From the NCBI GenBank assembly GCA_028673005.1, contig CM054118.1:57233338-57297337 (forward strand): a DNA stretch of 64,000 nt. The letters run 5' to 3'. The notes under the pieces were generated by a model that had not been told where the DNA came from, ran no database searches, and saw only the letters and a list, made by a program, of their open reading frames with translations. This document shows positions 1 to 11,550 of the stretch, piece after piece. The position numbers and the translations under genes were made by a program. Within the stretch, counting starts at the first letter, position 1, and every line of letters begins with the position of its first letter. The stretch comes from Tanypteryx hageni. Taxonomy: Eukaryota; Arthropoda; Insecta; Odonata; Petaluridae.

Positions 1-2660
1 TTCCTCTTCCCATCTCTCTCTCATCTCCGCGTCGTTCTGCTTTATTTTCTTTTGCATCTTTTATTTTCGTTTCCACTTTCTGTGCTTTGCCTCGACAAAC
101 TTTTCTCCCCTTTTCCTTCTTTCAGTCTTTTTTCTCATCCAATTACCTTCGACTTGATGCTCTTTTTTATTTATTCTTTCGAATCTCCTTTTATATTTAT
201 CTCGTTTGCGTGTGCTCCTTCCAATCCATCTATTTTTGCCATTCGCGATTTTTTCGCCTCTTTTTTGCATATTTGTCTACATTTCTTTCTTATCTACCAC
301 TCATGATTTTTCACCTTTCTTCTTTAACAAATCGTATGTTTATTGCCTCTATTATTATGACTCTTTGTATCTCATTTTTGTCATAAACCTTTATCCTTGT
401 AATATGTTCTTGATTGCAGTTGTGGCTTTTTCAAATATGGAGAGCTATGTAAATATTTGCGGGACTTTTTTCAGTAGGTAGTTACGCCCGTTTGGTTAGT
501 TGCGCATCGATTTTTGGTATTTACGAAACCAAGTTTTCTAGGTTTCCTCCATTGCTACAACATTCCGTAACGTGTAACTACAAAAAAATTCGCGCCGTAT
601 ATTTTTTTAGTCGATTTCTTGCTTCTAGTAACTATTATTTGATATGTAATATGCATGAAATTTAACATAATTACGACGAAAGCGTGTAATAATATATATC
701 ATCTCTCGCGGGGATTTTGGAGCCTTCGGGGATCTATAGCTAGTTATGATTTTTCATTAAATAATAGACTTCATATTTGCCCTTTCACACCAGAATCAAT
801 TGGAAGTATTCAATTTGGTTCTTATTTTGTTCAATTTATTCATAAAATTGTAATATATTTAAATGGAAATTCTTATTTTAATACGTTATTTTATTTTATT
901 GCATTGAATTTGTTTTTGTTCATGACCACCGCTTGTAGCTTTAGATTTACTTCGCCCAAATAGAAACATATATTTTAGTATTTATTCATCCACCTTTTCT
1001 CTTTATACTCTTTTCCACTTAAATCATTTTTCATCTTCCGCTTTCCTTCAATCTGTTTCTATTTTTAATCCTCCTATTTTTTCCAATCTTGATCTCCAGT
1101 CTTCCCTTCCCTTATCGTTATTCCTTTATTATTACTCTAGCACTTTTGTCCCTTTCCATATATTTCTAATCCTCTTTGATTACAACGCTCATCATCTCTT
1201 CTTTCTTTCTCTTCTTATTTCTTATGCCTCTTCCATCTCATATTTTACTTCGCCCATCCCTTGATCATCTCCTTACGCTCCCTTAATTGTATAGAGACTT
1301 GCCAAGTCGCCGATGGGCAACGAAACACGACTACTAATTTCCGTGTGGAAGTGGTCGGTGGCCTAATTCGCTTCTCTCGTCGTTCTTTAACATTACAAGC
1401 ACTCTCTAACTCTCTCTCTCCCTCGCAGTTATCTCCTTATCCTCTTACTCGGAACGACGCTATTTCGGAAGAGTTCTGCCAGAAAAACCCATCATCCGCC
1501 TGACATGTGGTTGCCACGTTTCCAAGTTTAGGCCGCAAAGTAAGCGGAGTATTCTTTTAAAAAAGCTGTAATAATGATAGAACTTTTCACTCAGGTGTAA
1601 TTGCGGCGAATCAAACGAATTGTATTCTGCATACATTTTTTGTCCTGTCGGAGTTCTTGAATCGAGACAACGGTGAAAACTCGAGAATATGCAACATTAT
1701 CACACGAAGAGAGACACTATAATAAAAACACTGACCATCTCCTTAGTTGCAACTTGAAAACACCGGTAGGGGTTTGTTCCGTAAATTTTGTAAATAGTAA
1801 ATTTTATTAACCCGTTAGGGATTTAACGAGGTGAACGGCATTAAAAAAGAACATTATCACTGAAAATTACTGATAGAAAACATGATACAAGAGGATGCTT
1901 ATGGATATGGGTACATTTCATTTTATAACTAAATAGATTTATTCTAGTTTGCATAATAAATTAAGAAGAGCCATGCATAAAAAACTATGGTCATGTTCTG
2001 TTATAATCAGTTTTTGCGTGAAAATATCAACCAAGCCCGCAATATTCCCTATAGCTATGAACATGCCAAAATAAATTCACCACGGATTCTTATAACTTTT
2101 CTTATTTTTTGATCAAGCGAACGCTTTTTCGAGACGACGCGCATGTAACCTCATCTCCATCGCGAATTCAAAATGATTATTTTTTGTTTCGTCTTTCCCC
2201 ATCCACTACTAGTGGTGGATCAGAAAATAAAGGATGGGAGACGCTGTGTTCTATTTTCTGGAAGAGGAGAACACCAATGGGGCGCCGGATAATTTCATCG
2301 CTCCTATCTTTCACTCGAAAGAACGAGCTAGCAGTTCTTCCTGCCTACGCTCGCATACATCCGCAGCGATCCCAAGAGGAGCGCAAAGTTGTTAGTGGGT
2401 ACCGGCGAGATGCTTCTCTCTCTCACCCTTCATCGCGTCTTCCCCTATCGTTAAATCCTTCCAGATAATAATTTCAACGGAGAGAGCGGGTTGAGGCTCC
2501 AAAAAAATAAATTAAAACGAGGAAGCTAGGATGCATGAATGGAGAAACCCCTCTCCTACCACCAGCCCCTTCCCACAAGGAGCGCGCAGCAACAATGGAC
2601 CCTTTTGTTACCTCCATTGATGCGGGGTAATGCGAAAAAAATATAGCCAGAAGGTGATAA
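1..2660. other. Spacer, no gene recognised
   Basis: The first 480 bases are strongly pyrimidine-biased on the + strand, so frames stay open by composition (84-99 codons, rich in F, S, L). The rest is mixed AT-rich sequence with another T/C-rich stretch at about 980-1260. No splice-consistent coding series, no domain and no repeat structure was seen. A frame at 1261-1503 has no recognisable motif. Confidence 0.6.
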
Positions 2661-2667
2661 GGCACGC

Positions 2668-2716
2668 CCGGCGATGATCCGGGAAAAGAGGACCGGCGAT
2701 GATCCGGGAAAAGAGG
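2668..2716. repeat. 25-bp tandem duplication
   Basis: A 24-base block beginning CCGGCGATGATCC occurs at 2668-2691 and again, identical, at 2693-2716, with one A between them. This is a recent local duplication in otherwise unique sequence. Confidence 0.9.
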
Positions 2717-3442
2717 TCGCCGTAGCTCTCTTTCCTCCCACAAGGTGGCAGTCTCCCACGGGAATTGAGAGATGTAATAAAAGAAGTTCGCGCAGCGTAT
2801 TGGCGGAATGCGTTTCCGCTTCCTTTCCGGGGAGTTTAGGAGAGTTCGTTGGACGGAATGAGGGTTGAGGTGACCGAATATAAACCGAGTGCTTCTCCGG
2901 AAGATTGGGAGTGTCACGTGACTTTTGCTGGTCTTCTCCGCCGCACGTGTCGATACTGATTCCCTCTGGGGCCAATGGGAGACGAATCCGCCGCGGATAA
3001 ATTCAGTTAAAACTCGCGAGAGATGAGTTCCCGTCAGGAGTTAAGCAAATGTAATTCCTAACAGGAATGACGATAGGGCGAGATGGCTGTAACATCTCTC
3101 GGTCAATGCTAACACAGGATTGAGCAAATGTTGGTTTAGTTCACCAGTCAAAAGGAAAAGCCGCTCGTCAATTTCACACGCTTTAATTTATTTTTCTTAA
3201 TCTCCAACTCGCACAGTGTCGGTTTTCGAAACTATCTCCGCTCCGCCACGCATCTTAGAATCCATCTACATTCCTAACTGGAATCAAATAACAATTATGT
3301 GTAAGTCGACAGGAGGAATGGGGTATCCCTCATCTGGCAGTCTTGACGCTTCGCTAGTCACGGGCGAGTAAACGAGAACGTATAGACGAGAAAATCACCG
3401 AAATTGTTATAGAGATGATTTATAGAATGTCTTATTTACGAG
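2717..3442. other. Spacer, no gene recognised
   Basis: Mixed-composition sequence, somewhat richer in GC and CpG than its surroundings up to about 3050. I saw no repeat, RNA gene or convincing coding frame. The overlapping open frames at about 2474-2975 on the minus strand have no recognisable domain. Confidence 0.5.
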
Positions 3443-3545
3443 TAGAGTATGGATTTTTCGGGTTTTACCCGATTTTTGCCAGATTTTTACCCTCCGATTG
3501 TGTTTTTAAAATTTCGGGTAAAACCCGAAAAACCCCGAAATTATT
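3443..3545 (+). repeat. Family E repeat, 5' fragment with inverted repeat
   Basis: This begins TAGAGTATGGATTTTTCGGG and matches the left end of the longer copy at 4095. It contains a perfect 19-base inverted repeat: TTTTTCGGGTTTTACCCGA at 3454-3472 pairs with its reverse complement at 3514-3532, leaving a 41-base loop that holds the family word TTTACCCTCCGATTGT. It runs into a short (ATT)n tract. The right end typical of the family is not seen here. Confidence 0.75.
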
Positions 3546-4094
3546 ATTATTATTGTCATACCTTTGTATTTCACAGCTTTTGAGCCGGTTATTTCAATGA
3601 GGTACGGGCTTTGCCAAGCACTCTCATTACTCGGAACTTAAAAATTGACGTTATTATTGTTATTATTATTATTATATTATTATAAAACCATTTCAAAAAT
3701 TGCATGTAGGCGTAAAATTTGGAATTTTTTCCAGGTAATAACGATAATGTTGGCCATAATATATCTACATGCCATAAAAACTCTCTCACTAATGTTACTT
3801 ATATCTTTGAACCTAACATGACGGAATCATGAATGTTGTTTATTTTCAGCTTTTAGGAACATTGGTCACGAATTCATGCTAAACGATGTACTGAACTTGG
3901 TGATATTATTTCTGATCGTCTAAATAATTAGGATAAATAAAAATAACACAATTATTTATAACTATAAGCATTTTTATAACAATATCTTTAAAAGTAACGT
4001 GTTGGTCTAAATGTAAGGCGATCTCTACTTTCAGAAAACGCGCGAAAGAAATTGAATAGATGCAATAACTTTCTCACATCCCCATGCTTATAAT

Positions 4095-4842
4095 TAGGGT
4101 ATGGGTTTTTTGGGTTTTACCCGATTTTTACCCTCCGATTGTCTTCTTTAAATTTCGGGTAAAATCCGAAATTATTAGTTTTCCTTAAACAAAAATATTT
4201 TTAGATTTGATCGCAGAATTTCTATTCCGGCGCTTGTAGGCACCTCAGCACTTATGTGCAGTCCGAGATGTTCGTGATCGGTTGGTTCATTCTCTTCGTA
4301 AACAATTTATTCATAAGCTTACTTTGTAACGCAATCTTAATCTCCCTGGTTTGCTCGCGCCACGAATAGACATGGACGCGCCTTAACTAGTCGCTGTTAG
4401 AGCTTTGATAGGATAAGGAAAAGAGAGCCCAAGTGTCTGTTAATTGAAAACACTACGAAAGAAAAATTATTTCACTAATATCTGGCGTTTTCAAAAGAAG
4501 TTGAGCGGGAAGCAAGATGTCTGTTCAGCCTGCGAGGTGTTCCTCTCCACCTTTAGGCGTTTAACAGAAGATATCACACTCTCAAGCATACTTAAAGTAT
4601 ATAAAAAAGTTTTGATTTTTGATAAAAGTTTTAAATTGTTAAACGAGATTTTTATTTAAAAATCATTTTATCCGAATTACAAAATAATAAAACCGGAAAA
4701 TTACCCGAGATTGGATATTTTTTTAAAACCTCGTAAAACTTATTTATACCAGATTTTAATCCAAATTAAAAGGAAAATAATAAAACCTGATATTTACCCT
4801 CCGAATGAACATTTTTTTAAACCCGAAAAATTCATACCCTAG
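4095..4842 (+). mobile_element. Family E MITE-like element with inverted ends
   Basis: The left end reads TAGGGTATGGGTTTTTTGGG and the right end AAAAATTCATACCCTAG, an imperfect terminal inverted repeat of roughly 20 bases. Inside both ends the phrase TTTACCCTCCGA recurs (about 4128 and 4795), and short ACCCGA/TCGGGT words are scattered through it. It is about 748 bp with no open frame longer than 71 codons, so it is non-autonomous. The superfamily is not known to me, and a target-site duplication could not be fixed with confidence. Confidence 0.65.
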
Positions 4843-5190
4843 TCATGAATGAGACGTTATTGTATGGGGTTTGAATTGAAATCCAAGAAATTCATCAACA
4901 TGTATATTTTTTTAAACTTGATAAATGGGCCTTTACTCGTTGGTATTCCATCTTAAAAAACACGATAACACCAAAATTTATTTTTAAATTCATGACCCCT
5001 GATGATGATGCTAAGGATCGAAACCCGGGCAGTGAAATTTTACATTTTTTGTGGCTTTGTAAAAGTTAATATTCGTCATTTTTTAAAACATGCATATTAC
5101 CGTTATGTGGTCACCGAAGACGTCCTTGTCGTCATTTGGATGCGAGACACAAGTTGAGCTCGAGTTTTATTTTTGAAATACTTCCTTTTG
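4843..5190. other. Spacer, no feature
   Basis: AT-rich sequence between the family E element and the first family A copy. Nothing recognised. Confidence 0.5.
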
Positions 5191-5523
5191 GCTTTCTCCA
5201 TACGTACTATAGGAAAGTATTGTATTGGTGAAAAAAATCGATTTCGAGATTTCAACGAAAATGCACGATTTAAGTTCCCCTGAACACTTTTTGACCATTT
5301 TGTCGATGATATCTGCGTGTCTGTGTGGTTGGAAATTAGTGGGCGCTCTAACTCAAAAACTATTAATCAGATCAATGCAATATTTTATATTTGACATTTA
5401 CATTGGAGGAACGAGAGCTGATTACGTTTTGATTAAAATCGTTTAACCGAAAGGGGGTGCTTACTCTTGTTAGAAATATTACAGGTATGGAGAAAGTCAT
5501 GTGGTGGCCACATCAGATTTTTT
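5191..5523 (+). mobile_element. Family A repeat, copy 1 (internally deleted)
   Basis: It starts with CTTTCTCCATACGTACTATAG, continues with the family phrases 'cgagatttcaacg', 'cactttttgaccatttt', 'ctcaaaaactattaatcag', and ends TATGGAGAAAGTCATGTGG plus GCCACATCAG. The central part present in full copies is missing: it jumps from the mid-element 'gcttactcttgt' straight to 'tagaaatattacag'. Length is 333 bp against about 620-710 bp for full copies. Confidence 0.85.
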
Positions 5524-7169
5524 CTTATGATATTATGCAGTACTAAAAATGTTACCCAAGAGATTTAGAACTGAAGCATACGTTTCGTCTTCTATCGCAT
5601 ACGTTTAAGCCATGTCTCTTTCTCTGTGGAACTGTGGCCCCCGTCGTCTCCATGGAATGCAAGGCCTTTCTTTAGTGATCGAGCAGGGGGGTTTCGGAAA
5701 ACGATAGAGCACGTGTCCTTTCAGGCGATCGACAAGCGATTGGGTGAGTTAGGAAATTGAGGGAAGAGAAGGGGTTCAGAAGAAGCAGGAGGGAATAAGA
5801 GGAGGGGACGAGGGTCTGAAGGGAGATCTCGGAGATAAAGGTAGGGAAGAAGAAGAATTTAGGGGAAAGTCAGAGGAAGATGAGTTGGGAACGGAAAGCT
5901 TGTGACATATGCGAATGCGTGTTTTTTTCTATCACGTATTAAATTTTCGCAACGCAGTTTTTCCAAGAGCGTGAGCCCCGCGTTGCGCAGGAAGTTTAAG
6001 TAAAATTGATAGAGATTTAAAATTTAAAAAATAATAATAATAAAAAAAATAATAATTTTTGTCGCTAAAGAAAAGTGTACCTAACATGACTGCTTATTTT
6101 TGGAGTATTCTAGAGGGGACTTAAGGGATTCTTGTTCCAATATTAACCTTGAACCTTTCGACGAATGATTTTAGTGATTACGTTTATTTTTTTAGAAAAT
6201 GTCTGGATCAGAGCGTACGCTTCTTTAATTTAATAAAGCAAAGCCAATTTCTCTATAAATATACAATTAAAAGAAATCTGTAAATTGGGTAAGAGTACTT
6301 ATTCAAAATTAAGGGTTACTTGGTTAGAAAAGGTTGAGAAACCCTATCTATAAGATATAGGATAATCTCGATATTCAATGTTACATAAAAACTTTTCCTT
6401 CTATTTATCGTCAAATTACTCCCTAGTACCGAAGGAATAAAACTATAACTTTGTGTTTAAATCTTCCAAGAGACTTTTAAAAACATTATAATTGTTATTT
6501 GGCTTTTTATATTTAAACGTTCGTTTTGCGTGTATTTATTAATAAAGCTCTATTATTACATGCTGAAGTATTGGATGAGATTCCTAAATGTGTTTTCAAT
6601 GGATAATAAACAACTCGGCAAGGCTTTCATCGTCCCTTGATATCTCCAATCAATGACCCACCATTCATCATCGAACCTCCCAAATTTTATCGATAACCGG
6701 GAAATGCACGACGTCAACAAATTAAGGGATAAATTGTGTGCGAGGTGGAAATAGTTCCAGGGATGAAAAAAGTAAGGAATGGATGTCGGCAGAGGTTAGA
6801 GGTGTTCCTGCGTGATAAAGATTGAGAGGCGTAGCGCTGGGAGAGGGCATTGGATGAGAGAGGAGACGGGGACACGGGAGATGGGAGAATGAGATTGAGG
6901 GGGAGGTGTGGGAGGGTGGATGGAGAGGGGCAAGATGGAAGAGAGGCGATCAATCAATCAGTAGGGAACAGCGGTGGACATGGAAAAAAAGGAGGAGAAG
7001 GGAGTAGAAGGAATAGGGCGGAAGGAGAAATGGGAAGGTGTTAGTCAGAGAGAGAGAGAGAGAGATATAAAGAAGAATCGGGAAAAACGAAAAGGCTGAT
7101 AAAGAAGAGAATAAGAGGAGAAATGGAGAAAAAGAATAAAAGATTGGGCCGTGAGACTATTTAGTTACA
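5524..7169. other. Spacer with purine-rich patches
   Basis: Purine-rich stretches lie at about 5740-5900 and 6740-7140, the latter ending in an (AG)n run at about 7046-7065. They account for the open frames there. No gene or RNA recognised. Confidence 0.5.
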
Positions 7170-7271
7170 CAGGGCGTTCAAAACGTCACTGTGCACAAAT
7201 TATTTAATTACCCATAATTATTATATGCATTACACGCGAGCCAAGTGCATAGAGATTTTTTGAACACCCTG
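7170..7271. mobile_element. Small MITE with CAGGG inverted ends
   Basis: The left end is CAGGGCGTTCAAAACGTC and the right end GATTTTTTGAACACCCTG, giving inverted repeats of about 14 bases (CAGGGYGTTCAAAA). Total about 102 bp, no coding capacity. The flanks show short similar words (AGTTA and AGTTT) but no certain target-site duplication. It resembles the short CAGGGTGTTC-ended MITEs common in insects; the superfamily is an inference. Confidence 0.6.
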
Positions 7272-7287
7272 TAGTTTATGTATGATG

Positions 7288-7289
<2 letters not shown>

Positions 7290-7329
<40 letters not shown>
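7290..7329. repeat. (TA)n microsatellite
   Basis: About 40 bases of nearly pure alternating AT. Confidence 0.95.
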
Positions 7330-7331
<2 letters not shown>

Positions 7332-8257
7332 ATAAATAGAAGTTAGATGTGGGAAATGGAGACTATAAAGTCCTTTATTATATTAGAACCTTCGTTATAC
7401 ATTAAAAGTTTAATGTTAACATTTAAACGTTGAATCATAATAGCTAAAATACCATTTAACCAACCATTCAAACATTTGGATACTGGCGTATTGAAGCGTA
7501 AAGGAAATTCAGTAGGTATAAATTGATTTCAGAATTTTATGTGAGAACTGTGAACAATTAGACAGGATGAGAGACAAACATCATTATTCATTCAAGTTAA
7601 GACTTCATATGCCTTTCTTACACACTCGTTCGTCATATAATATTGGTAAGATTTTAAGATACAATTTGATTGTTAAACATTTCGATATTAAGATATTTTA
7701 TATAAGTTGGAGATAAGGAAATATAATCTGAAAGATAGGAATTTACATAGTATTAATGAGCATATGAGGTGGAATTGATCTAGAATTATGTCAGTGGTCT
7801 GAATTTTGCTGGGTTAAAAGATGAAAGTAATAAGTTTTAAACACCACAGAAAACCCTCACTTTAGGGAAGCACTCAGGAAAAGAGAGGTGTGAATAACAA
7901 GTGAAAATTCCTTGTAAAAATTAGGTGGAGAAAGGTTGAACCCAGCAAAATTGCATTGCAGATAAAGAAGATAGAAATGGAGAACGGATCGAGAAGGTTA
8001 AGGTAGACGAATTGGGGTTGTGAAAAGGATCAGAGCAGATTTTTGCGAGTGGAAAAATAAAATGGAGGAAAAGAATAAGGATTTAAATTTGAAGCCTTGA
8101 AATGAAATGCTGAAAGAGAGGGGTGGTTAGGAAGTGGGTATTACATATGGGTGTTGAAAATTTGTTGGAAATTGTTACAAAAAAGTATAATCTGCCCTAT
8201 ATGACCCAAATTATTTTTTAAATAGATCAAATTCTACCTAAAATGTTACAAATTTTT
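7330..8257. other. Spacer, no feature
   Basis: AT-rich to purine-rich sequence with no long open frame, no inverted repeat and no recognised element. Confidence 0.5.
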
Positions 8258-8786
8258 ACTTTCTCCATATACGTAGTATAGGGGAAAGTATTATATTCAT
8301 GAAAAAATCGACTTCGAGATTTCAACGCAAATACACGTTTTGAGGACCTTTGAACACGTTTTGACCATTTTCTCGATGATGTCTGTCTGTCTGTGTGTGT
8401 GTATGTGATAGCTTTTTGTGGGTGCTCTAACTTAAAAACTATTAATCACGTAATCGCAAAATTTTATATTTAACATTTTTATAAAAGTCAGAAGAACTGA
8501 TTAGTTTTTGGTAAAAATCGCTCTACCGGAAGCGGGTGTTTACTCTTATCATTTATCCGTTATTTTTTAATATTTGCTTTAATATTTGATAAATATAAAA
8601 ATGTACTAGAATAACTGTTGTAGGAAATTTAATTTCCTACAAACTTTGGTTGAAATATTTTTCCATATGCATTGTTTAAGAGATATCGTATATTTTTAGC
8701 TGCCACCACCACGCCACCTACCTATTTGGAATTTTAAGAAATATTACAGATATGGAGAAAGTCATGTGGTGGCCACATCAGATTTT
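8258..8786 (+). mobile_element. Family A repeat, copy 2
   Basis: It starts TACTTTCTCCATATACGTAG, a foldback whose second arm is TATAGGGGAAAGTA. A TGTC/TGTG microsatellite follows at about 8380-8407, then the body. A near-perfect 25-base palindrome lies at 8618-8642. The end is TATGGAGAAAGTCATGTGG then GCCACATCAG, followed by a T run. The first and last 12 bases are inverted relative to each other. The 3' region is shortened compared with copies 3-5. Copy 3 follows directly, head to tail. Confidence 0.9.
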
Positions 8787-9405
8787 TACTTTCTCCATGT
8801 ACGTAATATGAGAAAGTAGTTTTCATGAAAAAAATCGAACTCGAGATTTCAACGGTAATACATGTTTAAAGATTCCCTGAACACGTTCTGACTAGTTTCA
8901 CGATGATGTCTGTGTCTGCCTGTCGGTCTGTATGTGATAGATTTTTCTGGGCGCTCTACTCAAAAACTATTAATCAGGTCAACGCAAAATTTTATATTTA
9001 ACATTTTTATAAAAGTTAGAAGATCTGATTAGTTTTTGGTAAAAATCGGTCTACCGGAAGTGGGTGTTTACTCTTTTCACTTATCCGTTATTTTGAAATA
9101 TTTGCTTTATTATTTGATAAATGTAAAAATGTACTGGAATAAATGTTGTAGAAAATGTTATTTTCTACAACCTTTGTTTGATACATTTCTCCATATAAAT
9201 GCATTGTTTAAGAGATATCTTATATTTTTAGCTGCCACCACCACGCCACCTACCGAAGACTATTGTTAACAATTGACGCTTAGTTACGTTCCTTTATCTT
9301 TTCTTAATTGTAAACCGGAAGTAAATATTGACAACGATCCCAGAGCTAACAACATGTAATTTGCCATATAAATATAGAGAAAGTCATGTTGCCCACATCA
9401 GTTTA
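8787..9405 (+). mobile_element. Family A repeat, copy 3
   Basis: Full-length copy joined directly to copy 2, sharing the T-run junction. It has the 5' foldback, a TCTG-type microsatellite, a perfect 12-bp hairpin with a 3-base loop at 9145-9171, the palindrome ATTGTTAACAAT at about 9261, and the 3' end GAGAAAGTCATG then CCCACATCAG. Its 3' part ('ttgacaacgatcccagagctaac') defines subfamily A-I, shared with the copies at 15.95 and 27.0 kb. Confidence 0.9.
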
Positions 9406-9433
9406 TTTAAATTATGATGATTATATTAAAATC

Positions 9434-9780
9434 ATTTTTAGTGCTTTTCGTCATTGCTGAAAAGCACTATTATCTTCGTGATGTGCGTCCGTCCGTCCGT
9501 CCGTAGGCATATATCAGGGAAGAATTGGCTTAATCGAGTTAAATCAAATTTGGTACATAGAATTTTCACATAAATTAATGACCAAAATGACATATTTTGA
9601 CCGAATCGACTCAGCAGGGGTGCCAAAATTGCAAAATAATATTTTCGGTAATTATAAATTTGGAAGGAATTGGATGAACCGATTTCAACTAAAGTATGTA
9701 TAAAGGTGTAACATCGTATTCTCAAAGTTTTAGAAGACGACAAAAATAAATTGTTGAAGAATATAATAATAAAAGTTTGC
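9434..9780 (+). mobile_element. Family B repeat, copy 1 (5' portion)
   Basis: It begins TTTTAGTGCTTTTCGTCA and folds back on GAAAAGCACT at 9460-9469. A (GTCC)n run lies at about 9486-9504. The family phrases follow: AGGGAAGAATTGGCTTAA, 'ttaatgaccaaaatgacatat', 'cagcaggggtgccaaaattgc'. Only the first two of about six internal units are present, so the 3' part is missing. Compare the copies at 55.6 and 61.7 kb. Confidence 0.8.
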
Positions 9781-11519
9781 ATTGAACCTTAACTCGATAT
9801 TGCAGCGGAACATAAAGGGATAAGAAGTGCCGACAATTTTAGATTAAGGTGAATGGGTACGAAAAAAATGACAGGCTGATAGCACCGATGCAAAACAAAT
9901 ATACGGGAAGAAATAAATTTGGAAAAAATGAATTATTAGGAATAATGAGAAAGGCGTAAGAGGCGGATGCTTATGTCAAGATGTTGGAGGAAGATATGCA
10001 TGGAAAAGAATGTAAATAAATAGAATGGGCTCGGAATAACGATTAGAATTAAAATAACGCAGCTTGAAAAGTGAGAGATGGGAACTTTTTGCATTAAAAT
10101 GAACCGGATGCTGTTAATTTTCTGCCGATAAAACAAAACTGAAGGAGAGCGCCTTTCACACTAAACAACAACGAATTTCAAGAGGAGTTAATCTGATTTT
10201 GAAAGCCTAAAACAATTTACACCCGTGCTGAAGAATGGAGGTAGATTTATTACGAACCATGCGGACGTTTAGAAAAACAGAGTGAGGTAAAGTTTCGCAA
10301 ATCGAAAACGGCATATATTTGAAAAAAGGAAACCTGACCCTTGTTTGTTCAATTTACGCGAGCAAATATTTTCACGGGCAAGAGAAAACTATATTTGAAT
10401 AAATAAGAATGTATTTATTTTGCAAATATGAAAACAATATTTATTTGTATAAGCTATATATAATTGTGTGTAACTGAAATGATCATTATTTTTCTCAATA
10501 TCTTGTGGCCATTAACCTTACCCACAGAGATTAATAGTGCATATTACTTCTATGGCAATGAAACGAGCGAGTGAATAAAATGCGGTCATTGCTGCAAATT
10601 ATTCGCCCTTATTGGTAATTCATCTATCGTTGATTTTTACTTAAATATTGATATGGCTTAACCGATTTTTTTCGACTGTAATGAATAGCCTATGCAATTG
10701 ATTTTACAAAATCTGAGGGCGTTAATTAATTTTAACCTTTTGATAGAAAAACGAGATTAATTAATAAAGTAGAAACGAGAAATAGCATTTTAATTTAGAT
10801 CATCAAAAATATCTCTTTGATCTTTGACATTTACCCTTGCTATGCTATGAATCGTAAAGTTTCTGTATTAATAAGGAAAGAAAAGCAAGTTTGCAATCCA
10901 TCTTTTGATGTCATTCATCCAAATAAAAGCAAATTACTATTTTGGAGAGAAAAAACGCCAACTCTAATAATGTTATTCGACGGATATTAATATGACTTAC
11001 GTGGATAAATAACACACGTCTATTCAGCTATGCTTTGATGTGACATTTTCTTAGACGCAAAAGAGAATAAGGTTCTTTGCCCTGAATGCTCCTTTGATAG
11101 AAGAAGTCCACGAGAGACGGAGGCTGATACACGCTCTCATATTTTTAACCAAAGGAAGCAAAGGGAATATATGCCTTACTGAGAGTACAACATCCCTTTG
11201 AGTGCATCGAATAGAATAAAAAGCAGGCTATGAGAGAGGAAATTATGAGTGGAGCGGGGTGCGACAGATGGAGTAAAGGATGGAAATAGAGAGAGAAAAG
11301 GGTATTCTTTTATTGACAGAAGCCGGTGGAGCAAGGAGAATGAGAGAAAAGACAGTGACAAGTAAAAAAGATAGAGAAAAAGGGGAAGTGATGAATTAAA
11401 AGAAAAAAATACAGAAGGCAAAGAAAAAGAGATGAAGATGGAAAAAAAGCTATAAAAATACAAAAAAGATTTACAAAGAAAATAAAGCCAGAAAGGAAAA
11501 CGTTGACAGGGCAAGGCTA

Positions 11520-11550
<31 letters not shown>

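Noticed and set aside
8258..8786. Classical Helitron for family A
   Set aside because: The 3' end after the hairpin reads CAGATTTT rather than CTRR and the 5' end does not begin with TC, so a Helentron-like class fits better.
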